64,000 bases of DNA from Aurantiacibacter rhizosphaerae (GTDB taxonomy: Bacteria > Pseudomonadota > Alphaproteobacteria > Sphingomonadales > Sphingomonadaceae): assembly GCF_009807005.1 (NCBI RefSeq), contig NZ_WUBR01000002.1:248001-312000 (forward strand), in the 5' to 3' direction. The position numbers and the translations under genes were made by a program. Positions within the stretch are counted from its first letter, which is position 1; every line of letters starts with the position of its first letter. A model generated the notes under the pieces. That model was not told the DNA's origin and did no database searches. It was given only the letters and a program-made list of their open reading frames with translations. This document shows, one piece after another, positions 8,493-17,563 of the stretch.

Positions 8493-9694
8493 AATTCGGA
8501 ATAGACCGGCTGCTTGCCGAAGCGGACCTTAGAGCACCACTGGATGGCAAGCGCGTGGCGCTGGTTGCCCATCCTGCATCCGTCACTGCGGATCTGACGC
8601 ACAGCCTGGATGCGCTAATCGGCGCTGGTGTTAACATCACCAGCGCCTTTGGCCCGCAGCACGGGCTGAAAGGCGACAAGCAGGATAACATGGTGGAGAC
8701 CGAGGACGAGGTGGATGCCACTTACGGCATTCCCGTGTTCTCGCTGTACGGAGAGGTGCGCCGCCCGACGGCACAGATGATGTCCAGCGCGGACGTCTTC
8801 CTGTTCGATCTGCAGGATCTTGGCTGCCGCATCTACACCTTCGTCACCACGCTGCTGTATCTGCTGGAAGAGGCGGAGAAGCACGGCAAATCCGTGTGGG
8901 TACTGGACAGGCCCAACCCCGCCGGAAGGCCGGTGGAAGGCACGCGGCTGATCCCCGGTCATGAAAGCTTCGTGGGCGCAGGCCCCATGCCGATGCGCCA
9001 CGGGCTGACGCTGGGTGAGATGGGCCAGTGGTTTATCCGCCACTTTGGCCTCGATGTGGATTACCGCGTCATCGCCATGCATGACTGGTTGCCAGAGGCA
9101 GCGCCGGGCTTTGGCTGGCCGGAAAGCCGCATCTGGATCAATCCCAGCCCCAATGCCGCCAGCCTCAACATGGCGCGTGGCTATGCCGGCACGGTAATGA
9201 TCGAGGGCGCGACATTGAGCGAGGGCAGGGGCACCACGCGCCCGCTGGAGGTGCTGTTCGGCGCGCCCGACATCGATGCCAAGGCCGTGATGGCCGAAAT
9301 GCATCGTTTCGCGCCCGAATGGATGGCCGGCTGCGCTTTACGCGACTGCTGGTTCGAGCCGACCTTTCACAAGCATTCCGGCCAGTTGTGCAATGCCCTG
9401 ATGATCCATGCTGAGGGCGAATTCTACGATCACGCCGCCTTCAGGCCATGGCGTTTGCAGGCACTGGCGTTCAAGGCGATCCGTACCCTTTACCCCGATT
9501 ACCCGATCTGGCGCGGTACGGATTTCAAATATGAATACACCGACGATGTGCTCGCCATCGATGTGATCAACGGCGGGCCCGCGCTGCGCGAATGGGTGGA
9601 TGATGCAGGCTCAACGCCGGACGATCTGGACGCCATCGCCGCCGCTGATGAGCAAAGCTGGCACGAAGAAGTGGCAGACTTGCTGCTTTACTGA
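8489..9694 (+). CDS. namZ: DUF1343 / NamZ-type exo-beta-N-acetylmuramidase
   Basis: A 401-residue DUF1343 protein. Family hallmarks are FGPQHGLKGDKQDNM, FDLQDLGCRIYTFVTT, DRPNPAGRPVEG and EGRGTTRPLE. The characterised member NamZ removes terminal N-acetylmuramic acid from peptidoglycan fragments. There is no obvious signal peptide at the start used here, so it may act in the cytosol on recycled muropeptides. The start is fixed by the ATGA overlap with the DOMON-like gene. The 3' end overlaps the convergent small secreted protein by 7 bp. NamZ activity is inferred from the family. Confidence 0.88.
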   Translation: MKFGIDRLLAEADLRAPLDGKRVALVAHPASVTADLTHSLDALIGAGVNITSAFGPQHGLKGDKQDNMVETEDEVDATYGIPVFSLYGEVRRPTAQMMSSADVFLFDLQDLGCRIYTFVTTLLYLLEEAEKHGKSVWVLDRPNPAGRPVEGTRLIPGHESFVGAGPMPMRHGLTLGEMGQWFIRHFGLDVDYRVIAMHDWLPEAAPGFGWPESRIWINPSPNAASLNMARGYAGTVMIEGATLSEGRGTTRPLEVLFGAPDIDAKAVMAEMHRFAPEWMAGCALRDCWFEPTFHKHSGQLCNALMIHAEGEFYDHAAFRPWRLQALAFKAIRTLYPDYPIWRGTDFKYEYTDDVLAIDVINGGPALREWVDDAGSTPDDLDAIAAADEQSWHEEVADLLLY

Positions 9695-10032
9695 GCAGGC
9701 ATGAACGAAACGGGCTGTTCCTCATCCTGCTGCGGAGGGCGCATCAGGCTGCCGTCCGTCATCACCAGCAGGCTGCACCCGTCAACTTCGTAGCCAACGG
9801 CATGCATTGGCTGCAAGGTATCGGGCCGCGCCGGGTCACGGAACAATTGCGCGTCCCCCTCGGCGCCTTGCACAAGCTGCGGATCATTGTCGCAGGCGGT
9901 GTCCACGTCGGGATCGAACACCGGCGTTTCCACATCAACCGCGGGCGGCGTTTCTGATTTTGATGCGTTGTCCTGGCCTGCCGCTTGGGTGGTCGCGGTA
10001 AGGATGATCAGGGCGGATGCTATTTTCAGCAT
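9688..10032 (-). CDS. Small secreted protein of unknown function
   Basis: 114 residues with an N-terminal signal peptide (MLKIASALIILTATTQAAGQ). The mature part is acidic and Pro-rich with two Cys (CDNDP and GCSLLV) that could form a disulfide. I recognise no domain. A strong Shine-Dalgarno, GGAGGT, lies 5 nt before the ATG. It diverges from the glutathione transferase gene across a 134-bp gap containing a long hairpin. Confidence 0.7.
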   Translation of the reverse strand: MLKIASALIILTATTQAAGQDNASKSETPPAVDVETPVFDPDVDTACDNDPQLVQGAEGDAQLFRDPARPDTLQPMHAVGYEVDGCSLLVMTDGSLMRPPQQDEEQPVSFMPAQ

Positions 10033-10087
10033 GTCTTACCTCCATGTTCGCAATCGAATTTATCATATTTAGCGCCAGTCTTCAAAA

Positions 10088-10127
10088 CCGCCATTTGCGC
10101 TCAGCGGCGATCTGCGCAAATGTGCGG
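10088..10127. promoter_or_regulatory. Long inverted repeat between divergent genes
   Basis: Left arm 10088-10100 (CCGCCATTTGCGC) pairs with 10114-10127. The stem has 13 bp with one bulged T at 10123 and a 13-nt loop. It lies 40 bp before the glutathione transferase start and 56 bp before the start of the small secreted gene on the other strand. It could be an operator or an RNA leader structure. Its inner arm ATTTGCG is shared with the hairpin after lpdA. Confidence 0.4.
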
Positions 10128-10166
10128 CCATGATGGCGCAAGACATAGACCATCGGGGAGAAGGCA

Positions 10167-10892
10167 TTGCTGACACTCTACAGTTTCGGACCGGGCGCAA
10201 ATTCACTGAAGCCCACGCTGGCGCTTTATGAAAAGGGGCTGGAGTTCAAACACCGGCTGCTGAACCCGGCTCAGTTCGAACATCATCAGGATTGGTACAA
10301 GGCTATAAATCCGCGCGGGCAAGTCCCGGCGCTGGACGATGATGGCAAGATCATCACCGAAAGCACGGTGATCTGCGAATATCTGGAGGATGCGCATCCC
10401 ACCGATGTACGCCTGCGCCCGGAAAGCCATTTCGACACGGCGCAGATGCGGGTGTGGACGAAGTGGGTGGATGAATATTTCTGCTGGTGCGTCTCCACCA
10501 TCGGCTGGCACCGCCACGTCAGCCAGATGGTGAAGGGCCTCTCGGACGATGAGTTCGAAAAGGTCGTCGCCCGCATTCCGATCCCGGAACAGCAGGTGAA
10601 ATGGCGCCGCGCCCGCGAAGGCTTCCCGCAGGACATGCTGGACGAGGAAATGCGCAAGATCGCCGTCAGTGTGAAACGGCTGGACGATCACCTGCGCGAT
10701 AATGAATGGCTGGCGGGCGGCATCTACTCGCTGGCCGACATCTGCAATTTCGCCATCGCCAACGGCATGGAGAAAGGCTTTGCGGAACTGGTGAACCCGG
10801 ATGATACGCCGGGGCTGGTGCGCTGGATACAGCAGATCAACGATCGCCCTGCGGTAAAGGCCATGTTCGCTGCCGTGCCGAGAGAATTCTAG
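10167..10892 (+). CDS. Glutathione S-transferase family protein
   Basis: 241 residues: an N-terminal thioredoxin-like domain (about 1-80) with the glutathione-binding features INPRGQVPAL and the ES pair in TESTVICEYLE, then an all-helical C-terminal domain. Substrate unknown; the family conjugates or reduces electrophiles with glutathione. gshB for glutathione synthesis is in the same window. The start is a TTG, preceded by GGGGAGAAGG; the nearby ATG at 10131 leads straight to a stop. Confidence 0.85.
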   Translation: MLTLYSFGPGANSLKPTLALYEKGLEFKHRLLNPAQFEHHQDWYKAINPRGQVPALDDDGKIITESTVICEYLEDAHPTDVRLRPESHFDTAQMRVWTKWVDEYFCWCVSTIGWHRHVSQMVKGLSDDEFEKVVARIPIPEQQVKWRRAREGFPQDMLDEEMRKIAVSVKRLDDHLRDNEWLAGGIYSLADICNFAIANGMEKGFAELVNPDDTPGLVRWIQQINDRPAVKAMFAAVPREF

Positions 10893-10898
10893 CCGCGT

Positions 10899-12080
10899 CT
10901 ATCCCTGCTTGCGGCTGAGCGCCCGCATCGCGTCATCCAGCCCGTCCAGCGTCAGCGGATACATGCGATCGCCCATGATCTGGCGGATCATCTGTGTCGA
11001 CTGCGTATATTGCCACGTGCGCTGTGCCTTGGGGTTCAGCCATGCGACGGCGGGGTAGGTATCCACCACGCGCTTCAGCCAGGTCTCGCCCGTCTCCTCG
11101 TTCATATGCTCCACGCTGCCGCCTTCCCAAGCGATTTCGTAGGGGCTCATGGCGGCATCGCCGACGAAGATGATCTTGTAGTCGTGGCCGTACTTATGCA
11201 GCAGATCCCAGGTCGGGATGCGCTCGCTCCAGCGGCGGGAATTGTCTTTCCACACGCTTTCGTAAAGGCAGTTGTGAAAGTAGTAGAATTCCATGTTCTT
11301 GAATTCGCTGGTGGCCGCGCTGAAAAGCTCCTCGGTCACCTTTACATGGTCATCCATCGATCCGCCGACATCCAGGAACAGCAGCAGTTTCACAGCATTG
11401 TGCCGCTCCGGCCGCATGCGGATATCGAGCCATCCCTGCTTTGCCGTACCGCGAATGGTTGCATCGAGATCAAGCTCGTCGGCAGCACCCTCGCGGGCGA
11501 AACGGCGCAGGCGGCGCAGCGCCACCTTGATGTTGCGGGTGCCCAGATCGCGCGTGCTGTCCAAATTGGCGAATTCGCGCTTCTCCCACACCTTGATCGC
11601 GCGGCGGTCACGGCTTTCACCGCCGATGCGCACGCCCGCCGGGTTGTAGCCTGAATGGCCGAAGGGGCTGGTGCCGCCCGTCCCGATCCACTTGTTGCCG
11701 CCTTCGTGGCGCCCCTCCTGTTCTTCCAGACGCTTCTTCAGCGTCTCCATGATCTCGTCCCAGTCGCCCAATTCCTCGATCTTGGCGCGCTCTTCCTCGG
11801 TCAGGAATTTCTCGGTGACGGCGCGCAGCCATTCTTCCGGAATGCTGGCCTGCTCCTCCCCCAGTTCGGAGAAGACGCCGTTGAAGACCTTGTGAAAAAC
11901 CTGGTCGAAGCGGTCCAGCAGCCCCTCGTCCTTCACATATGTCGCGCGGGCGAGATAGTAGAAATCCTCGGGCCGCCGTTCGATCACGTCGCTGTCCAGC
12001 GCCTCCAGCAGGGTGAGGTGTTCCTTCAGGCTGGCTCGGATGCCCGCACTGCGCAATTCGTCGAGGAAATTGAGAAGCAC
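10899..12080 (-). CDS. VWA domain protein, CoxE-like
   Basis: A 393-residue protein with a C-terminal von Willebrand A-type domain whose metal site reads FLDVGGSMD. The N-terminal half is helical and charged, with a Gly-rich stretch (GTGGTSPFGHSGYNPAG). CoxE-like VWA proteins pair with MoxR ATPases to remodel or metallate target proteins; the CO-dehydrogenase members insert copper, but no CO-dehydrogenase gene is present here. It follows the MoxR gene by 10 bp on the same strand, so the two are almost certainly one operon. Target unknown. Confidence 0.87.
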   Translation of the reverse strand: MLLNFLDELRSAGIRASLKEHLTLLEALDSDVIERRPEDFYYLARATYVKDEGLLDRFDQVFHKVFNGVFSELGEEQASIPEEWLRAVTEKFLTEEERAKIEELGDWDEIMETLKKRLEEQEGRHEGGNKWIGTGGTSPFGHSGYNPAGVRIGGESRDRRAIKVWEKREFANLDSTRDLGTRNIKVALRRLRRFAREGAADELDLDATIRGTAKQGWLDIRMRPERHNAVKLLLFLDVGGSMDDHVKVTEELFSAATSEFKNMEFYYFHNCLYESVWKDNSRRWSERIPTWDLLHKYGHDYKIIFVGDAAMSPYEIAWEGGSVEHMNEETGETWLKRVVDTYPAVAWLNPKAQRTWQYTQSTQMIRQIMGDRMYPLTLDGLDDAMRALSRKQG

Positions 12081-12090
12081 GCGCCCGCCT

Positions 12091-12942
12091 TCAGCGGTTT
12101 TCGCGCCGGGCCATGAAAGCGAGCCGTTCCAGCAGCATCACGTCAGCCTCGTTCTTCAGCAGCGCGCCGTGCAACGGCGGAATGGCCTTGCTGGGGTCCT
12201 TGTTCTGCAACACTTCCAGCGGCATGTCTTCCACCAGCAGCAGCTTTAGCCAGTCCAGCAGTTCGGAAGTGGAAGGCTTCTTCTTCAGGCCCGGCACTTC
12301 GCGGATCTTGTAGAACATCTCCAGCGCCTCGCTCACCAGGCGCTTCTGAATATCGGGGAAGTGCACATCGATGATTTCGCGCATCGTGTCGCCATCGGGA
12401 AACTTGATGTAGTGGAAAAAACAGCGGCGCAGGAATGCGTCGGGCAATTCCTTCTCGTTGTTGGAGGTGATGACGACGATGGGGCGCTCCTTTGCGGCCA
12501 CGCGCTCGCCCGTTTCGTAAACGTCGAATTCCATGCGATCGAGTTCCTGCAACAGGTCGTTCGGAAACTCGATATCGGCCTTGTCGATCTCGTCGATCAG
12601 CAGCACGGGCAATTGCGGGGAAGTGAAAGCCTCCCACAGCTTGCCCTTGCGGATGTAGTTGGAGATGTCGTGAACGCGCTCGTCACCCAGTTGCCCATCG
12701 CGCAGGCGTGCCACGGCATCATATTCGTAAAGCCCCTGCTGCGCCTTGGTGGTGCTTTTCACGCCCCATTCGATCAGCGGCGCATCGATTGCCTTCGCGA
12801 TTTCATGCGCCAGTACCGTCTTGCCAGTGCCCGGCTCACCCTTCACCAGCAGTGGCCGCCGCAGGGTAACGGCGGCGTTCACCGCCACCTTCAGATCGTC
12901 TGTCGCAACGTAGTTTTCGGTGCCGGAGAAGCGCTGGGTCAT
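12091..12942 (-). CDS. MoxR-family AAA+ ATPase
   Basis: 283 residues. Walker A GEPGTGKT at 35-42, Walker B LLIDEID with Asp117/Glu118, a sensor 1 region around ITSNNEKELPDAFLRRC, and the arginine-finger region next to it. MoxR ATPases act as chaperones with VWA partners, and the adjacent CoxE-like gene is the obvious partner. First gene of the pair. Length is normal for the small, cytosolic MoxR type. Confidence 0.92.
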   Translation of the reverse strand: MTQRFSGTENYVATDDLKVAVNAAVTLRRPLLVKGEPGTGKTVLAHEIAKAIDAPLIEWGVKSTTKAQQGLYEYDAVARLRDGQLGDERVHDISNYIRKGKLWEAFTSPQLPVLLIDEIDKADIEFPNDLLQELDRMEFDVYETGERVAAKERPIVVITSNNEKELPDAFLRRCFFHYIKFPDGDTMREIIDVHFPDIQKRLVSEALEMFYKIREVPGLKKKPSTSELLDWLKLLLVEDMPLEVLQNKDPSKAIPPLHGALLKNEADVMLLERLAFMARRENR

Positions 12943-12982
12943 TATCTCGCCTGAATTGCCTGTGCTTGCCTCTAGCTAGATA

Positions 12983-13001
12983 TTGCGATGCAACATCGCA
13001 A
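12983..13001 (-). terminator. Hairpin after the serine hydrolase gene
   Basis: Perfect 8-bp arms (TTGCGATG at 12983-12990, complement at 12994-13001) with a 3-nt loop. They are nested inside a further CTAGCT/AGCTAG pair (12972-12977, 13007-13012). It sits just past the serine hydrolase stop on the minus strand. No clear U-run, so an attenuator or processing hairpin is also possible. Confidence 0.4.
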
Positions 13002-13008
13002 GGCGAAG

Positions 13009-14298
13009 CTAGTTTCCAGCGGCGAGGGCGATGGCGCGCATGGCCAGCAATTCGAACGCGCTTTGATCCACCGGCGCTTCGCTATCGTTCCAGCTCATGC
13101 TGACGACCTGCCAGGTGCCCGCCGCATCGCGCAGCAACCAGCTGAGGTTGAGGACGCCGGGCTCCGATCCGCCCTTGTACCCCACGTAATCCCAGCTATC
13201 GCGCATGGCGCCGGACATGGATGGATTGACCGCCAGAATGTCCAGCGCGGTCTGGTCCTCCAGCTGCGTGATGCGGGAAAACAGGCTTGCGATATCGCTG
13301 ACGGACGCAAGCCATTCGACATCAATGGCCACGGGTCCACCGGCAAAGGCGGCCTGTATGTCTTCCGAGCCGCGATCAAGCTGCGCCAGTTCCTGCAACA
13401 AAGCGAGCCGCTCCGCAGTCCCAGCGGCGGCGTATTTTCCCAGGTTCTCGATCCCGTCCGACTTCAGCAGGAACAGCTCTCTGGTGGTGAGGAAGGGGAA
13501 CATGCCCTCCGGCGCGGAATGGCCGGCGGCGATAACTTCCGCCTCCACTGCATCACGCCCAAGCTCGGTGATCAATTGATCCGTGGCGGTATTGTCGCTG
13601 TTTGAAATCATCAGCGTGGCCAGCGTGTGCAAGGTGACAGGCGCGCCTTCCGGCCAGTTCTGCAACTGACCACTGGGATAGCTGCGCTGCGAAAGGCGCA
13701 CCACGTCAGACCAGTTTCGCTCCCCTTGCGCGATGGAGTGGGCAAGCGCGGACAGCACGTAAAGCTTGAAGGTGGAGCCGATAGCAAATTGCTGGTCCGC
13801 ATTGTGGGACATCATCGGCTCACCGCCGCCAAGCGGTGCAACCAGCACGGCTGTTTCGCCGGGCAGGGCCTGAATCGCGCTGAGCAATTGGCCAGTATTG
13901 TCTCCAATCGGGCGGACATCGTTCAGCACGAAGCCGTTGATCTCGTACGGTTCTGCCGTTTCCAGATTGAAGGAACCGTTGGCCAGACCCCGTTCGAACC
14001 GGATGGCGATAGTGGCACCATTGGCAGACACGGGGTCCAGCATTTCAATACCCACAAGCGGGCCGAACTGCGTTTCCAGCTGCTGCTTGATTGCCAGAAA
14101 CCTGTCCTGCGGAACGGCATTCACAAAGGCATCGGCAAACACGCTATCGTAACTGGCGTCGCCGCGCATGGCGGCGATGATGTCGTCTCCGCGCTCTTCC
14201 AGCCGCGCGCTCTCCTCCGCATTCTGGGCCTGCGCGGGGGCGGGGGCGTAAAACGACGCAGCAAGTGCCGCAAGCGATGCAAGGAAAGGGCGTTTCAT
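13009..14298 (-). CDS. Secreted serine hydrolase, class A beta-lactamase-like fold
   Basis: 429 residues from the ATG at 14298, which starts a clear signal peptide ending PAPAQA; an ATG 24 bp further upstream would precede the peptide with a non-hydrophobic tail. The catalytic set is S-T-F-K (Ser175, Lys178), S-D-N (234-236) and a C-terminal K-G-G. A roughly 120-residue domain precedes the catalytic fold, longer than in ordinary class A beta-lactamases. It is more likely a periplasmic peptidase or esterase of the serine beta-lactamase-like group than a resistance enzyme. It begins 20 bp after parE on the same strand. Confidence 0.82.
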   Translation of the reverse strand: MKRPFLASLAALAASFYAPAPAQAQNAEESARLEERGDDIIAAMRGDASYDSVFADAFVNAVPQDRFLAIKQQLETQFGPLVGIEMLDPVSANGATIAIRFERGLANGSFNLETAEPYEINGFVLNDVRPIGDNTGQLLSAIQALPGETAVLVAPLGGGEPMMSHNADQQFAIGSTFKLYVLSALAHSIAQGERNWSDVVRLSQRSYPSGQLQNWPEGAPVTLHTLATLMISNSDNTATDQLITELGRDAVEAEVIAAGHSAPEGMFPFLTTRELFLLKSDGIENLGKYAAAGTAERLALLQELAQLDRGSEDIQAAFAGGPVAIDVEWLASVSDIASLFSRITQLEDQTALDILAVNPSMSGAMRDSWDYVGYKGGSEPGVLNLSWLLRDAAGTWQVVSMSWNDSEAPVDQSAFELLAMRAIALAAGN

Positions 14299-14318
14299 CC
14301 CCGCACCTTGGCGCACAA

Positions 14319-16310
14319 TCACGCGTCGATCAAATCGCGATCGATCTCGCCCGCGCGGTTCTGGATGAAGTTAAAGCGATGTTCCGGGTTGCGACCCATC
14401 AGTTGGTCCACCAGTTCCTTTACCGCGAAACGCTGTTCGTTCTGTTCGGGCAGGGTGATGCGGATCAGGGAGCGGGTCTCTGGCGCCATTGTGGTTTCGC
14501 GCAATTGCTGCGGGTTCATTTCGCCAAGGCCCTTGAACCGGCCCACGTCCACCTTCTTGCCCTTGAACACCGTTGCTTCCAGCTCGGCACGATGCTCGTC
14601 GTCGCGGGCGTAGCGGCTCTCCTTGCCCGCGGTCAGCCGATAGAGCGGCGGCTGGGCGAGATAGAGGTGCCCCTTGCGCACCAGATCGGGCATTTCCTGG
14701 AAGAAGAACGTCATCAGCAAGGTGGCGATATGCGCGCCGTCCACGTCGGCATCGGTCATGATCACCACGCGGTCGTACCGTAGCGCCTCGGCATCGCAAT
14801 CCTTGCGCATGCCGCAGCCCAGCGCCAGCGCGAGGTCGGCGATTTCGGAGTTAGCGCGGATCTTGTCTGCCGTGGCGCTGGCGACGTTCAGGATCTTGCC
14901 GCGAATGGGCAGGATCGCCTGCGTCTTGCGATTGCGCGCCTGCTTTGCGCTGCCGCCTGCGGAGTCGCCTTCCACGATGAACAGCTCGGTCTCGCCATCA
15001 GTTTCGCCGCTGCAATCGGTCAGCTTGCCGGGCAGGCGCAGCTTCTTGGCGTTGGTGGCCGTCTTGCGCTTGATCTCGCGTTCCTGCTTGCGCTTCAGCC
15101 GCTCTTCCATCCGCTCCATCACGGAGCCAAGCAGCGCCTTGCCGCGTTCCATATTGTCGGACAGGAAATGGTCGAAATGGTCGCGCACGGCATTTTCCAC
15201 CAGCCGCGCGGCTTCGGGAGAGGTGAGGCGGTCCTTCGTCTGGCTCTGGAACTGTGGATCGCGGATGAAGACGGACAGCATGATCTCCGCGCCCGTCATC
15301 ACATCGTCAGCGGTCAGGTCCTTGGCCTTCTTGGTGCCGGTCAGATCACCGAAAGCGCGCAGGCCCTTGGTGAGAGCGGCGCGTACACCCGCTTCGTGCG
15401 TGCCGCCATCGGGCGTGGGCACGGTGTTGCAATACCAGCTGGTGGAGCCATCGGACCATAGCGGCCAGGCGACGGCCCATTCCACGCTGCCCATCTGCTG
15501 GCCTTCGTCATTCTCGGCAAAATCCTGCTTGCCGGCGAAGAAATCGGTAGTGACGCATTCGCGGTCGCCCACTTCTTCCTTCAGGTGATCGGCAAGCCCA
15601 CCGGGGAACTGGAATGTCGCTTCCTGCGGCACATCTTCGCTGGCGAGTGAGGGCGCGCATTTCCAGCGGATTTCAACGCCTGCAAAAAGATAAGCCTTGG
15701 ATCGGGCCAGCTTGAACAACCGCTTCGGGTTGAACTTGCGATCGCCGAAAATCTCCGTGTCGGGCACGAAGGTTACGCTGGTGCCGCGACGGTTGGGTGT
15801 ATCGCCTACCTTGGCGATCTTGCCCTGCGGCAGGCCTTGCGAAAATTCCTGCGCGTAAACTTCCTTGTTGCGCGCAACCTCCACCCGCGTGTGGCTGGAA
15901 AGGGCGTTCACGACAGAAACACCCACGCCGTGCAAGCCGCCGCTGGTGGCATAGGCCTTGCCGGAGAACTTGCCGCCCGAATGCAGCGTGGTCATGATCA
16001 CTTCCAGCGTGGACTTGCCCGGAAACTTCGGATGCTCGTCCACCGGCATGCCGCGGCCGTTATCGGTAATGGTCAGCCGGTTGCCTTCTTCCAGCACCAT
16101 CTCGATGCGGTTGGCATGGCCTGCCACCGCTTCGTCCATCGAATTGTCGAGCACTTCGGCGGCGAGGTGGTGCAGCGCGCGGTCATCCGTGCCGCCGATA
16201 TACATGCCGGGGCGGCGGCGGACGGGCTCCAGCCCTTCCAGCACCTCGATGGAAGAGGAATCGTAATCGCCGCCACCGGCGGGCATTTTTTCAAACAGAT
16301 CGTCGCTCAT
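14319..16310 (-). CDS. parE: DNA topoisomerase IV subunit B
   Basis: 663 residues: GHKL ATPase domain (GLEPVRRRPGMYIGG near the start, DNGRGMP in the ATP site), transducer domain and TOPRIM domain (EGDSAGGSAKQ; DADVDGAHI). Together with ParC it decatenates daughter chromosomes. The length of about 660 and the lack of the gyrase-type insertion support ParE over GyrB. The start is MSDDLFEK at 16310; upstream in-frame codons give a non-conserved tail. Confidence 0.94.
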   Translation of the reverse strand: MSDDLFEKMPAGGGDYDSSSIEVLEGLEPVRRRPGMYIGGTDDRALHHLAAEVLDNSMDEAVAGHANRIEMVLEEGNRLTITDNGRGMPVDEHPKFPGKSTLEVIMTTLHSGGKFSGKAYATSGGLHGVGVSVVNALSSHTRVEVARNKEVYAQEFSQGLPQGKIAKVGDTPNRRGTSVTFVPDTEIFGDRKFNPKRLFKLARSKAYLFAGVEIRWKCAPSLASEDVPQEATFQFPGGLADHLKEEVGDRECVTTDFFAGKQDFAENDEGQQMGSVEWAVAWPLWSDGSTSWYCNTVPTPDGGTHEAGVRAALTKGLRAFGDLTGTKKAKDLTADDVMTGAEIMLSVFIRDPQFQSQTKDRLTSPEAARLVENAVRDHFDHFLSDNMERGKALLGSVMERMEERLKRKQEREIKRKTATNAKKLRLPGKLTDCSGETDGETELFIVEGDSAGGSAKQARNRKTQAILPIRGKILNVASATADKIRANSEIADLALALGCGMRKDCDAEALRYDRVVIMTDADVDGAHIATLLMTFFFQEMPDLVRKGHLYLAQPPLYRLTAGKESRYARDDEHRAELEATVFKGKKVDVGRFKGLGEMNPQQLRETTMAPETRSLIRITLPEQNEQRFAVKELVDQLMGRNPEHRFNFIQNRAGEIDRDLIDA

Positions 16311-16334
16311 GCCATAGATATAGGCACGGGGAAT

Positions 16335-16355
16335 CCCCGCCCACAAGCGGCGGGG
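16335..16355 (-). terminator. GC-rich hairpin after the LpoA-like gene
   Basis: CCCCGCC (16335-16341) pairs with GGCGGGG (16349-16355) over a 7-nt loop, between the LpoA-like stop and the parE start on the minus strand. No T-run follows, so it is a weak or Rho-assisted terminator at best. Confidence 0.35.
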
Positions 16356-16372
16356 TGCAACTTATCCGGCAG

Positions 16373-17536
16373 TTAGAAGCCCGTGGGCGCAGGATCGACG
16401 ATGGTGAAGACGCCATTGCCCACCTGCCGTACTTCCATCGCGCGCTGGCCGATGCCGTTGCTGTTGAAGCGGATCGCCCCGTCCAGGCCCAAAAAGCCGC
16501 CATCGTCCAGCAGCAGGCCTGCGGGAAGATCGGTGCCGGGCCGCCAGTCCCGCGTCAGCCGCAAGGTCAGCAGCACCGCATCGTAGCCCAGAGTGGCAAT
16601 GCGATAGGGTGCCTCGCCAAAGCGCGACTGATAGCTGGTGGCGAACTGGCGATAGCGATCATCCGGCACGGCGGAGAACCACGCGCCGCGCATCGTGCCA
16701 TCGCTCAGCAACGAATCCTGCCTGCTCCACAATTCGGTGCCGATGATGGAGGGCAGGGCATCGCCTGCGTCCTTCAGGCGCGGTGCGGCCATTGCGGCAA
16801 GGCGCGCGTTGTCCGCGATCAGGACGGTGTCGAAACTGCTGCCTGCGGCCAACCGCTCTGCCGCGCTGATGATGGAGGTGTTGCCGCGATCATAGCGCTG
16901 CACGCCCACAACAGTGCCGCCGCGCGCCATGATCGCCTGCTCTGCCGCGGCAGTGGTGCGATTGCCGTAATCACCACGCGGGGCCAGAATGGCAAAGCGG
17001 CTTGCGCCCTGCTTTGCCGCGAATTCCACGGTGCGTTCCACCGATTGTTCCGGAATATGGCCCATCACGAACACATCGGCGCGGGCGACGGTTGTATCGT
17101 TGGAGAAGGTGATCAGCGGCACATCGCTGGGCCGGGCCTGTGCCAGCACAGCGCCCACATTGTCACGCTGCAGCGGGCCAAGGATCAGGCGATTTCCATC
17201 ACTGATGGCGCGGCTTGCCGCAGCACCGGCACCCGCACTGGTATCGTAAGTGGTGATGCGCAGGTTTTCAGCGCCTGTATCCAGCAGGGCCATGGTGGTG
17301 GCATTGGCGATGGACTGGCCAACCTCTGCATTGGAACCGCTCATCGGCACCAGCAGAGCCACGCGGTGACGGCCTTCGTCTTCGGGCAGCACGGCGCGAT
17401 CGGGCGCGGTTGGCTGATCGACAATGGGGCCGCCGCGATCCGGGGTTGGGCTTTCTCCGCCCGGAATAACCTGACAACCGGCCAGCAACAGGCTGCCCAT
17501 GCCAACTGCCAGAATGCGCTTCAAATTACCCAACAT
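16373..17536 (-). CDS. Penicillin-binding protein activator, LpoA-like lipoprotein
   Basis: 387 residues with a lipoprotein signal (LLLAGC, lipid-carrying Cys21), a short Pro/Gly linker and a periplasmic-binding-protein type 1 fold (VALLVPMSGSNAEVGQSIANA). This matches the C-terminal part of LpoA, the outer-membrane activator of PBP1A; the N-terminal TPR part of E. coli LpoA is absent. Divergence from rsmI, with yraN behind it, is the same neighbourhood as in E. coli and supports the call. It begins 27 bp from the rsmI start. Confidence 0.82.
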   Translation of the reverse strand: MLGNLKRILAVGMGSLLLAGCQVIPGGESPTPDRGGPIVDQPTAPDRAVLPEDEGRHRVALLVPMSGSNAEVGQSIANATTMALLDTGAENLRITTYDTSAGAGAAASRAISDGNRLILGPLQRDNVGAVLAQARPSDVPLITFSNDTTVARADVFVMGHIPEQSVERTVEFAAKQGASRFAILAPRGDYGNRTTAAAEQAIMARGGTVVGVQRYDRGNTSIISAAERLAAGSSFDTVLIADNARLAAMAAPRLKDAGDALPSIIGTELWSRQDSLLSDGTMRGAWFSAVPDDRYRQFATSYQSRFGEAPYRIATLGYDAVLLTLRLTRDWRPGTDLPAGLLLDDGGFLGLDGAIRFNSNGIGQRAMEVRQVGNGVFTIVDPAPTGF

Positions 17537-17563
17537 GCTTGCTTGCTCCGCTGAACATGGTTC

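Noticed and set aside
13009-14298. Beta-lactamase resistance gene
   Set aside because: The S-x-x-K, SDN and KGG motifs are present, but the protein has an extra N-terminal domain, lacks an evident Glu166-type omega loop, and sits among housekeeping genes; called only a serine hydrolase.
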